Below are positions 34,080 to 45,000 of a stretch of DNA of 64,000 nt, in pieces (positions within the stretch are counted from its first letter, which is position 1; each line of letters starts with the position of its first letter). The notes under the pieces were generated by a model. That model did not search any database and was not told the origin of the DNA. It saw only the letters and a list, made by a program, of their open reading frames with translations. A program made the position numbers and the translations under genes. Location: assembly GCA_964030475.1 (NCBI GenBank), contig CAXIPT010000005.1:4911020-4975019 (forward strand), read 5' to 3'. Source of the stretch: Tethya wilhelma. Lineage: Eukaryota; Porifera; Demospongiae; Tethyida; Tethyidae.

Positions 34080-35050
34080 CGTGTGAATCAACGGAGATAA
34101 TTTCCCAGGGACCAGTCCTTCTTTTTACGGTCAAACATAGACGACTGTAAAAGAGTAGTTGTGGGAGACAGTCAAGAATGGTTACAACAGATACACAGAC
34201 CAACCTTAATGCTATAATAATCCTGTGTTTGAAGCAGTCTGGATCAATGGTGATAGTTTCTCAAAGACCGGTCGTTTTACATTACAGTCAAACATAGACG
34301 ACAATAAAATAGTAATTGTGAGAGACAGTCAAGAATAAATACACAGACAAACCTTAATGCTACCATAATCCTGTGTTTGAAGCAGTGTGGATCAATGGTG
34401 ATAGTTTCTCAAGGACCGGTCCTGCTACATTACAGTCAAACATAGACGACAGTAAAACGGTACTTGTGAGAGACAGTCAAGAATGGTTACACAGACAAAC
34501 CTTAATGCAATCATAATCCTGTGTTTGAAGCAGTGTGGATCAAATGCAACAGTTTCTCAAGGACCGGTCCTTCTACATTACAGTCAACCATAGACAACAG
34601 TAAAAAAGTTATTGTGAGAGACAGTCAAGAATGGTTACAATAGATACACAGACAAACCTTAATGCTATCATAATCCTGTGTTTTTAGAAGTGTGGATGAA
34701 TGGTGATAGTTTTATTAAGGACCGGTCCTTTTACATTACAGTCAAACATAGACAACAGTAAAACAGTAATTGTTAGACACAGTCAAGAATGGTTACAATA
34801 GATACACAGACAAACCTTAATGCAATCATAATCCTGTGTTTGAAGCAGTGTAGATCAAATACAACAGNAGTTTTTCAAGGACCGGTCCTTCTACATTACA
34901 GTCAAACATAGACGACAGTAAAACAGTAATTGTGAGAGACAGTCAAGAATGGTTACAAATCCAACGTTTATGTTATTTTATTCTTGTGTTTGAAGTAGTG
35001 TGGATCAGATGCAACAGTTTTTTATTGACTGGTCCATCTGTATTACAGTG
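34080..35050 (-). repeat. Right array of about 156-bp repeats, inverted relative to the left array
   Basis: About six copies of the reverse complement of the left-array unit, each with the GGACCGGTCC palindrome core (some degenerate) and 'tcaaacatagacgacagtaaaac'. The last copy near 34990-35045 is diverged. An N lies at 34868. Confidence 0.94.
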
Positions 35051-35599
35051 GCCAGAGGCTGTAACATGAGGAACCTGAGAATTTTGTCGGATGGACTGAA
35101 TTAAAAGATTTGGGCCGTATCAGTTTACTACAGAGACAATTTTGTTGGCCTACAATATCATTTAGTATGATATTGCATTGAAATTTGATTGTTTGAAACT
35201 GTCTGGCCCCAATTGGATGTCTGGTCCATCCATCAATTACAATCATACACCAACTCATTATGCCTTGATTTTGGAAATCTACTACGCCCAGCTGAGATTA
35301 GTAAGTGTTATAAAGATTATTCTCACTTCTCTCATCTTTGTATATCTCCTCCCCGCTCAGAAGCAGAGAAAACAATCGGATTGAGCTCCAGTGCTGGCAT
35401 CCATTTTAAAGATTACGTCATTTTTAACCGGTCCTTTGCAGGGTCCATGTGCGTTTTTGTATATAAATAATACCTCCCAGATCATGCTCACTGTCATTTC
35501 CTGCTTCAATACTACTAACTTGAGGTAAGTCCACTACACATAGCAACAATACTAAGTCTANATTACGAATAGCTACATCTTACACAAGAACTACATACC
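35051..35599. other. Non-coding junction region
   Basis: No confident exon and no clear transposon terminus. A contig join (N) lies at 35561. The translation of 35189-35470 is open but resembles no family I know. Confidence 0.5.
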
Positions 35600-35966
35600 T
35601 TCTCCTTCCTGGACTGATGTCAAGTCCTTTCGTTTGCAGCTGGCAAGAGAGCTGATGGGATGCTACAATAGCCGTCGAAGCACAGGTCCTCAATCAGTTC
35701 AGGTATGGCCACTTCCACTTCAACACTTCCCACTGAAGCTTGGAACATCAAGGAAAAGGCATCAGTGCTACTACTGCTACCACAAAAAGAAGAAAAGGAG
35801 AGACACACAGTGGTACTGCAATGAATGCCAGAAATGGTTTTGCCACCCAGGCAATCCAGACACTAGCATGGCACAAAAACATACAATAAGAACACAAACA
35901 GCACAATCATATGTACATACATACCAATCTTTCCAAGATATACTTTTCCTCCTTATATTGTGGTAA
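35600..35966 (+). pseudogene. piggyBac-type transposase C-terminal remnant
   Basis: An open frame reads SPSWTDVKSFRLQLARELMG, then HFPLKLGTSRKRHQCYYCYHKKKKRRDTQWYCNECQKWFC. This is the C-terminal end of piggyBac-family transposases: the helix ending in 'LarELig.y' followed by a Cys-rich zinc-binding tail (C-x2-C...C-x2-C...C). Only the end is present, directly after a contig N at 35561, so whether a full gene exists elsewhere cannot be told. The tail loses its final Cys/His residues. Confidence 0.72.
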
Positions 35967-35989
35967 ATGCTTATATGGTTGTCTTCACA

Positions 35990-37003
35990 GCTGTAGCAGG
36001 CTCCATGCTGTGTGTTTTGTCCTGGATCTTTCCCAGAGAGTGTTCACAAGCTACTAACCACAAGGTAGTCTTGTCTCCCTAAATGGATGAAACCACGTGT
36101 AAAATTCAAATTTATACTAGCTGACATACTGATAGTCTAGCTTGTTTCTCGCGCTAGGAGAAACTTTCTACTCAAAACCAACTCTTGGATACTGAAGTAG
36201 ATATGCAAATACATTGCTTTTATAAGCTTTATAGAACTGAAACAAGCTTGTACAGAGGACCAATTTGTTGATCATGACGCACTATGCTCTATATGAAGAA
36301 ATGATTTATATAATCTGTAATTTACCTATGACATTCTCCAAAGCTGAACCAAGGTCCACACTGAATTTTTTTGTCTTGGATCTTTCCCAGAGAGCGATCA
36401 CAAGCTACTAACCACGAGGGGTTCTTCTCTTCCTAAATGAATGAAACCACGTGTAAAATTCAAATTTATACTAGCTGACATACTGATAGTCTAGCTTGTT
36501 TCTCGCGCTAGGAGAAACTTTCCACTCAAAACTAATCCTTGGATACTGAAGTAGATATGCAAGAGAATCTGTAAATTGCTTTTATAAGCTTTATAACGCT
36601 AAAACAAGCTTGTTAGAGGCCCAATTTGTTGATCACGGCACTAGTGAACGACAATGCTCTACACTGAAGAACTTTTAGATGGTTTATATAATCTGTAACT
36701 TACCTATGGCCTTCTCCAAAGCTGTACCAAGGTCCACGCTGTGTGTCTTTGTCCTGGATCTTTTCCAGAGAGCGATCACAAGCTACTAACCACGAGCGGT
36801 TCTTGTCTCTCTGAATGGACGAAACCACGTGTAAAATTCAAATTTATACTAGCTGATATACTGGTAGTCTAGCTTGTTTCTCGGGCCAGGAAAAACTTTC
36901 TACACGAAACTAACTATTGGATACTCAAATTGACATGGCAAATGGGCTGATAAATAGTTAGAGAAACTTCGAAAGGCATGTAAAGAAAAAATATGACCCA
37001 TCG
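35990..37003. repeat. Three tandem copies of a roughly 360-bp repeat
   Basis: Copies start near 35990, 36340 and 36716. Each contains 'gtcctggatctttcccagagag', 'cacaagctactaaccac', 'gaaaccacgtgtaaaattcaaatttatactagctgac' and 'tctagcttgtttctcgcgctagga'. No coding potential; divergence between copies is moderate. Confidence 0.88.
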
Positions 37004-37265
37004 CTTTTTACATTTTGTAAATTACTTACTTACCCCTGAGAAAAGCGCTTTGCCATTCTCTTGCTGTGCCGCTTTAAAGCGTCCAAACTTGAGATCGAGG
37101 TAGCGTCAGCACTGCTGATAACCTTGGAAACAACTTGCCTATAGCAAAGTTCTTTTCGCTTCGAGCTATGGTGACTTTTGTGTCACATGTTCGATTTATT
37201 ATAAATTATTGAAAATCATTTCCGCGTGACGTAGGAAATTACATTCTGCAGGTAATCGGTTAAAA
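37004..37265. repeat. Segment duplicated at 42052-42307 (satellite boundary)
   Basis: About 260 bp, starting 'gcgctttttacattttgtaaattacttacttacccctgag' and ending at 'gcaggtaatcggttaaaaatg', is nearly identical to 42052-42307. In both places it leads directly into the first satellite unit, marking the same array edge twice. Confidence 0.9.
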
Positions 37266-40200
37266 ATGTTTTCACAGCAAAATAAACGCTTTTTGTGAAA
37301 AGTGTACTTTTTGGTGTTAGAAAATTTTCTAAGTCCATAGTCACTCAAAAAAAACTAAGTTCTTTATCTCTACCGGGAGAAAACTTTGTTTTTCACCAAC
37401 AAAGTTTTTTACACCAAGAGAATGTTTCATGTGTTGAAAAAAGTAAAAATTCACAAAAGTGTTGTTTTTTTTGCTAAAAAATCTTTTCACGGCAAAATAA
37501 AACGCTTGTTGTGAATAGTATACTTTTTGGTCAAAGAAAATTTTCAAAGTCCACAGTCACTCAAAAAAAACTAAGTTCTTTATCTCTACCATGAGAAAAC
37601 TTTGTTTTTCCCAGACAATGTTTTTTACACCAAGAGAAGGTTCCATGTGTTGAAAAAACTAAATCTTTACAAAAGTGTTTCTTTTGTGCTAAAAAATGTT
37701 TTCACGGCAAAATAAACGCTTTTATTGAAAAGTATACTTTTTCGTCATAAAAAATTTTCTAAGTCCATATTCACTCAAAAAACTAATTTTTTTATCTCTA
37801 TTGCAAAAAAACTTCTCTGCGCACTTAAGGCCTGGGTCAACCAAAAATGCATCAAAATTGCACATAGCAACAAACCACTTTATATATCTTTTGAAAGTCT
37901 ATAGATAATTTACTTTACATATCCTTAATTTTTATCCTTTCGTTGCCATGTTTACAAAATTTGGTACCAAAATGTCGAATATTTTTGTAATTAATGAGCA
38001 TCAAGTGAAACACCCTAAATTATGAATAATTAATTAGGCGGTCAAGTTCCAGTGTTGCTATGGCAACCGAAATTTGTCAAGATGTTCGCCACATCCTAAA
38101 CCTCTATGGATAAAAGTTTGGTAAAAAATTATTAAATTGTTAATGAGATACAGCCGAGAAGAAGAAAACGGTTAGTGTGCATTATTTGGAAAATGCATCG
38201 TATTTCTGATCCAAATCAGTTACCAGATACCAAACTTCGATTTTTTACTTATATTAGTAAAGCGATCAATTTGACAAAGTTTGGTTACCATAGCAACACA
38301 GCAACATGGCCGCCTAATTAATTATTCATATTTTGCTGATTCAGCAAATTTGGAAGAGTCACATGACGAGTTTTTTCATTAATTATGTTTAGATTATAGC
38401 CATGAATCTATGTTCATGTTTCCATGGTTACTGATTAGATAGTTTTCAAGTTATAACAGATGTGAATATTAATAAGTACCTATCATAAGGTACATAGGTG
38501 ACCCAGGCCTTAAGTACACTGAGTTTGTTTTTAACCTACAATGTTTTTTACACCAAGAGAATGTTCCATGTGTGGAAAAAAGTAAAACTTCACAAAAATG
38601 AAATGTTTTCACAGCAAAATAAACGCTTTTTGTGAAAAGTGTATTTTTTAGTGTTAGAAAATTTTCTAAGTCCATAGTCACTCAAAAAAACTAAGTTCTT
38701 TATCTCTACCGCGATAAAATTTTGTTTTTCACCAACAAAGTTTTTTACACCAAGAGAATGTTCCATGTGTTGAAAAAAGTAAAAATTCACAAAAGTGTTT
38801 CTTTTTTGCTAAAAAATGTTTTCACGAAAAAATAAAATGCTTGTGAATAGTATACTTTTTGGTCAAAGAACATTTTCTAAGTCCACAGTCACTCAAAAAA
38901 ACTAAGTTTTATATCTATACTCCAAAAAACTTTGCTTTTCACCAATAATCTTTTTTACACCAAGAGTATAATCCATGTGTTGAAAAAAGTAAAACTTCAC
39001 AAAAGTGTTTCTTTTGTGTTGAAAAATTTTTTAACAACAAAATAAACGCTTTTTGTGAAAAGTGTACTTTTTGGTCTTAGAAAATTTTGTAAGTCCATAG
39101 TCACTCAAAACAACTAAATTTTTTACCTCTATTGCAAAAAAACTTTGTTTTTCACCAACAATGTTTTTTACACCAAGAGTATAATCCATGTGTTGAAAAA
39201 AGTAAAACTTCACAAAAGTGTTTCTTTTTTGTTGAAAAAATTTTTAACAACAAAATAAACGCTTTTTGTGAAAAGTGTACTTTTTGGTCTTAGAAAATTT
39301 TCTAAGTCCATAGTCACTCAAAACAACTAAGTTATTTATCTCTACTGCGAGAAAACTTTTTTTTAACCAACAAAGTTTTTTATACCAAGAGAATGTTTCA
39401 TGTGTTGAAAAAAGTAAAAATTAACAAGTGTTTCTTTTTGTTGAAAAATGTTTTAACCACAAAATTAACGCTTTTTGTGAAAAGTGTACATTTTGGTTTT
39501 CGTGAAAACGTTCTTCAGCACAAAAGAAACACTTTAGTGAAGATTTACTTTTTTCAACACTCAACATTATCTTGGTGTAAAAAACATAGTTTTCGAAAAA
39601 CAAAGTTTTCTCATGGAAGAGATAAGGAACTTTGTTTTTTTGAGTGAATGTGGACTTAGAAATTTTTCTAAAACCAAAAAGTACACTCTTCACAAAAATC
39701 GTTTATTTTGCCGTGAAAACATTTTTCAGCACAAAAGAAACACTTTTGTGAATTTTTACTTTTTTCTACACATTGAATATTCTCTTAGTGTAAAAAACAT
39801 TATAGGTGAAAAACAAAGTTTTTTTAATAGATATTAAGAACTTAGTTTTTTTAAGTGAGTATTGACTTAGAAAATTTTCTAAGACCAAAAAGTACACTTT
39901 TCTCAAAAAGCGTTTATATTGTTGTTAAAACATTTTTCAGCTAAAAAGAACCACTTTTGAAAAGTTTTACTTTTTTCACCACATTAAACATTCTCTTAGT
40001 GTAAAAAACATTGATGGTAAAAAACAATTTTTTTTAAGAACAGATATAGAACTTAGTTTTTTTGAGCGACTGTGGACTTAGAAAATTTTCTAAGACCAAA
40101 AATTACACTTTTCACAAATAGCGTTTCTTTTCCGTGAAAACATTTTCAGCACTAAAGAAACACTTTTGTGAAGTTTTATTTTTTTCAAAATATGGAACAT

Positions 40201-40629
40201 TCTCTTGGTGAAAAAATCTTTATTGGTGAAAAACAAAGTTTTTTTAATAGATATAAAGAACTTTGATTTTTTGAGTAAGTATTGACTTCGAAAATTTTCT
40301 AAGACCAAAAAGTACACTTTTCCCAAAAAACATTTATTTTGCGGTGAAAACATTTTTCAGCTCAAAAGAAACACTTTTGTAAAGTTTTACTTTTTTCAAC
40401 ACATGGAACATTCTCTTGTTGTAAAAAACATTGTTGGTAAAAAACAAGTTTTCTCTCAATAGAATTTAGTTTTATTGAGCGACTATGGACTTAGAAAATT
40501 TTTAAAAACTAAAAAGTACACTTTTCACAAAAATCATTTATTCTGCTGTGAAAACATTCTTCAGCACAAAAGAAACATTTTTGTGAAGTTTTACTTTTTT
40601 CAACACATGGAACATTCTCTTGGTGTAAT
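37266..40629. repeat. AT-rich satellite array A, unit about 215 bp
   Basis: Tandem units with 'gcaaaataaacgctttttgtgaaaagtgtactttttggt', the palindrome AGAAAATTTTCT, 'aagtccatagtcactcaaaaaaactaag', 'ttttttacaccaagagaatgttcc' and 'gttgaaaaaagtaaaa'. Period is about 211-216 bp. Units run forward to about 39490 and reversed from there to the gap at 40630. A TTAA-flanked element interrupts it (37829-38509). Open frames in the array are an effect of the base composition, not genes. Confidence 0.95.
37829..38509. mobile_element. 681-bp TTAA-flanked element in the satellite
   Basis: Ends GGCCTGGGTCA and TGACCCAGGCC are inverted repeats (longer with mismatches), and each is flanked by TTAA (37825-37828, 38510-38513), the target duplication of piggyBac elements. 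The interior is AT-rich and non-coding, so it is non-autonomous. Confidence 0.85.
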
Positions 40630-40672
40630 NNNNNNNNNNNNNNNNNNNNNNNNNNNNNNNNNNNNNNNNNNN
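40630..40672. other. Assembly gap
   Basis: 43 consecutive N bases between the satellite and a CA-rich segment. Confidence 0.99.
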
Positions 40673-40830
40673 ACACACACACAGACAGACACACTCACAC
40701 ACACATGCACATCCACACACACTTTTCTAGTTCTAAGAGTTAAGCTATCTGGATCTTTGCTAAATGCCGGTTGAATCAGGTAAATGCTTTTTCTGGTTTC
40801 AATGATGCATGCGTCCATCTGTTTAACCGT

Positions 40831-40922
<92 letters not shown>

Positions 40923-41045
40923 NGTCTATGGGACAGTCGGCCCATTCCTACTATACATACTACCGTACGTATGATATGTGCATGTGTGCAAGAGAGAAAC
41001 AAAGTGTGTGTGTGTGCGCACATAATATACATTCTCACACACACA

Positions 41046-41138
<93 letters not shown>
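40673..41138. repeat. Cluster of CA, CT and GT microsatellites
   Basis: CA tract 40673-40725 (interrupted), CA tract 40833-40922 ending at N 40923, GT 41005-41018, CT 41045-41072 and CA 41073-41138. No gene. Confidence 0.95.
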
Positions 41139-41140
<2 letters not shown>

Positions 41141-42051
41141 CTAGTTCTGAGTAAACAAGAGTAAGCCGGCTGATTTTTCAAAGCTGACTGAACTGAAGTT
41201 CTCCAATCACTACTTTTAGTCCTGTATTATTTTTTGTATGGCAATATGAGACCAGCCTCTACTATAAATTGATACTGGCAGACTGAGTCTCAGTGATAAC
41301 AAGAACATTGTTATTGATTGGTGTATTGTGTTTGTAAATAATTTGTAATCCTATTGCTATAACTCTATAGCACTTTACTTACCCTGCGTGGGCCTCTTGA
41401 AGAGCTGTTTAGTCCAAACCTTCGTCCCACGCAATTGTCTCTTTGCCGCCAAAATATTTTTTATATGCGTAGGTGGGTGCGGTTTTGGGTCATGTGACTT
41501 ACATGAATAAAGTTACAAGATAATGATTAGTTTGATACTGCTTTTTAGTCGGAATATCTAGAGCCAGTCTTATGCCGAAGCGAGACTGTTTTTTTAACGA
41601 TTGTTAAGCTGTCTAGTATTTCACCGAGTAGAATTAAGTAAATACAAAGTCTATCATCGTTACAAGGACGCAAACCTGAACGCTACCACCCAAGATGGGA
41701 CTTATCGTTTCATATATAAGTAAGTAGAAGTGCATGCATAATTCTACTCGGTAAATATTATTAGTTGATTGTATTCTATCGAATGATAAAGCAGCGGGAG
41801 TCATAGCTATAGTAAGGATATTCTGGATTTTGCAAAATTGTATCAAATAAGTGCTGTACTTTGCAACCACGCCCCCACTTAGTTAATTAATCTGAATTAA
41901 TAACTTGCGGGTTTTTCCAAAATATTATAAACGATAAACATTAATATCATGTTAATATTTGTTAAAATACATGAATGTTTTGCTTTGGCCAAAGTGAATG
42001 TAGCTCTTTTCCATTCAATTTCCAGCTGACCCAGTCCTTAATGCCCCTGAG
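41139..42051. other. Non-coding spacer between satellite arrays
   Basis: About 900 bp of ordinary-looking sequence without recognisable exon, repeat or inverted termini. It ends where the duplicated array-edge segment (42052-42307) starts. Confidence 0.55.
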
Positions 42052-45000
42052 CGCTTTTTACATTTTGTAAATTACTTACTTACCCCTGAGAAAAGCGCTT
42101 TGCCATTCTCTTGCTGTGCCGCTTTAAAGCGTCCAAACTTGAGATCGAGGTAGCGTCAGCACTGCTGATAACCTTGGAAACAACTTGCCTATAGCAAAGT
42201 TCTTTTCGCTTCGAGCTATGGTGACTTTTGTGTCACATGTTCGATTTATTAATAATTATTGAAAATCATTTCCGCGTGACGTAGGAAATTACATTCCGCA
42301 GGTAATCGGTTAAAAATGTTTTCACAGCAAAATAAACGCTTTTTGTGAAAAGTGTACTTTTTGGTGTTAGAAAATTTTCTAAGTCCATAGTCACTCAAAA
42401 AAACTAAGTTCTTTATCTCTACCGGGAGAAAACTTTGTTTTTCACCAACAAAGTTTTTTACACCAAGAGAATGTTTCATGTGTTGAAAAAAGTAAAAATT
42501 CACTAAAGTGTTGTTTTTTTTGCTAAAAAATCTTTTCACGGCAAAATAAAACGCTTGTTGTGAATAGTATACTTTTTGGTCAAAGAAAATTTTCAAAGTC
42601 CACAGTCACTCAAAAAAAACTAAGTTCTTTATCTCTACAATGAGAAAACTTTGTTTTTCCCAGACAATGTTTTTTACACCAAGAGAAGGTTCCATGTGTT
42701 GAAAAAACTAAATCTTTACAAAAGTGTTTCTTTTGTGCTAGAAAATGTTTTCACGGCAAAATAAACGCTTTTATTGAAAAGTATACTTTTTCGTCATAGA
42801 AAATTTTCTAAGTCCATAGTCACTCAAAAAACTAATTTTTTTATCTCTATTGCAAAAAAACTTTGTTTTTCAATAACAATGTTTTTTATACCAAAAGAAT
42901 GTTCCATATGTTGAAAAAAGTAAAACTTCACAAAAGTGTTTGTTTTGTACTGAAAAATGTTTTCAGGGTAAAATAAACGCTTTTTGTAAAAACTGTACTC
43001 TTTGGTCCTAGAAAATTTTCTAAGTCCATAGTCACTCAAAAAAACTAAGTTCTATATCTCTACTTGAAAAAACTTAAACGCTTTTTGTGAAAAGTGTACT
43101 TTTAGGTCTTAGAAAATTTTCTAAGTCAATACTCACTCAAAAAAACTAAGTTCTTTATATCTATTAAAAAAAAAATTTTTTTTTATCAATAATGTTTTTT
43201 ACACCAAGAAAATGTTCCATGCGTTGAGAAAAGTAGAACTACACAAAAATGTTTCTTTTGTGCTGAAAAATGTTTTAACGGCAAAATAAACACTTTTTGT
43301 GAAAAGTGTACTTTTTGGTCCTAGAAAATTATCTAAGACTATGCATAGTCACTCGAAAAAACTAAGTTCTTTCTCTCTACTCGAAAAAACTTTGTTTTTC
43401 ACCAAAAATGTTTTGTACACCAAGAGAATGTTCCATGTGTTGAAAAAAGTAAAACTTCATAAAAGTTTTTCTTAGGCGCTGAAAAATGTTTTAACGGCAA
43501 AATAAACGCTTTTTGTAAAAAATGTACTTTTTGGTCCTAAAAAATTTTCTAAGTCTATAGTCACTAAAAAAACTAAGTTCTATATCTCTACATGTAAAAA
43601 CTTTGTTTTTAACTAACAATGTTTTTTACACCAAGAGAATGTTCCATGTGTGGAAAAAAGTAAAACTTCACAAAAATGTTTCTTTTGTGCTTAAAAATGT
43701 TTTCACAGCAAAATAAACGCTTTTTGTGAAAAGTGTACTTTTAGGTGTTAGAAAATTTTCTAAGTCCATAGTCACTCAAAAAAACTAAGTTCTATATATC
43801 TATTAAAAAAATTGTTTTTCATCAATAATGTTTTTTACGCCAAGAAAATGTTCCATGTGTTGAAAAAAATAGAACTTCACAAAAATGTTTCTTTTGTGCT
43901 GAAAAATGTTTTCACAGCAAAATAAACGCTTTTTGTGAAAAATTGTGTACTTTTTGGTCTTAAAAAATTTTCTAAGTCTATAGTCACTCAAAAACACTAA
44001 GTTCTTTATATCTATCAAAAAAAATTGTTTTTCATCAATAATGTTTTTTACACCAAGAAAATGTTCCATGTGTTGAAAAAAGTAGAACTTCCCAAAAATG
44101 ATTCTTTTGTGCTGAAAAATGTTTTCACAGCAAAATAAACGCTTTTTGTGAAAAGTGTACTTTTTGGCTTTAAAAAATTTTCTAAGTCCATAGTCACTCA
44201 AAAAAACTAAGTTCTACCGCGAGAAAACTTTGTTTTTTTACCAACAATGTTTTTTACACCAAGAGAATGTTCCATGTGTTGTATAAAGTAAAACTTTACA
44301 AAAGTGTTTCTTTTGTGCTAAAAAATGTTTTCACCGCAAAATAAATTCTTTTTGGGAAAAGTGTACTATTTAGTTTTAGAAAATTTTCTAAGTCAATACT
44401 CATTCAAAAAATAAAGTTCTTTTTATCTATTAAAAAAAACTTTGTTTTTCACCAACAATGTTTTATACACCATGAGAATGTTACATATTTTGAAAAAAAT
44501 AAAAATTCACAAAAGTGTTTCTTTTGTGCTGAAAAACTTTTTCACGGGAAAAGAAACGCTATTTGTGAATAGTGTACTCTTTGGTCTTAGAAAATTTTCT
44601 AAGCGTACAGTCGCTCAAAAAAACAAAGTTCCTTATCTCTACCATGAGAAAACTTTGTTTTACGCAAACAATATTTTTTACACTAACAGAATGTTCGATG
44701 TGTTGAAAAAAGTAAATCTTCACAAAAGTGTTTCTTTTGTCCTGAAAAACGCTTTTTGTGAAAAGTGTACTTTTTGGTCTTAGAAAATTTTCTAAGTCCA
44801 TAGTCGCTCAAAAAACAAAGTTCTATATCTCTACTTGTTAAAACTTTGTTTTTAACTAAAAATGTTTTTTACACCAAGAGAATGTTCCATGTGTGGAAAA
44901 AAGTAAAACTTCACGAAAATGTTTCTTTCGTGCTTAAAAATGTTTTCACAGCAAAATAAACGCTTTTTGTGAAAAGTGTACTTTTTAGTGTTAGAAAATT

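Larger units (their letters stand above)
21822..35050. mobile_element. Large KDZ-type DNA transposon with inverted repeat arrays
   Basis: Composite call. A KDZ transposase (minus strand) and an OTU-PHD-Ulp1-SET gene (plus strand) are transcribed divergently from a common interval at 28.04-28.25 kb and are bracketed by oppositely oriented arrays of the same roughly 156-bp repeat. Both genes have intact phases across 15 and 27 exons. Exact termini and target-site duplication cannot be set: the left array abuts an N (21821), another N (34868) lies in the right array, and the sequence beyond 35.05 kb gave no obvious terminal repeat. Known: KDZ transposases are large proteins with Cys-rich N-termini and an RNase H-fold core. 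Inferred: the two genes belong to one element. Confidence 0.82.

Noticed and set aside
35189..35470. 93-codon plus-strand frame after the right array
   Set aside because: No motif recognised and competing frames on both strands; not enough to call a gene.
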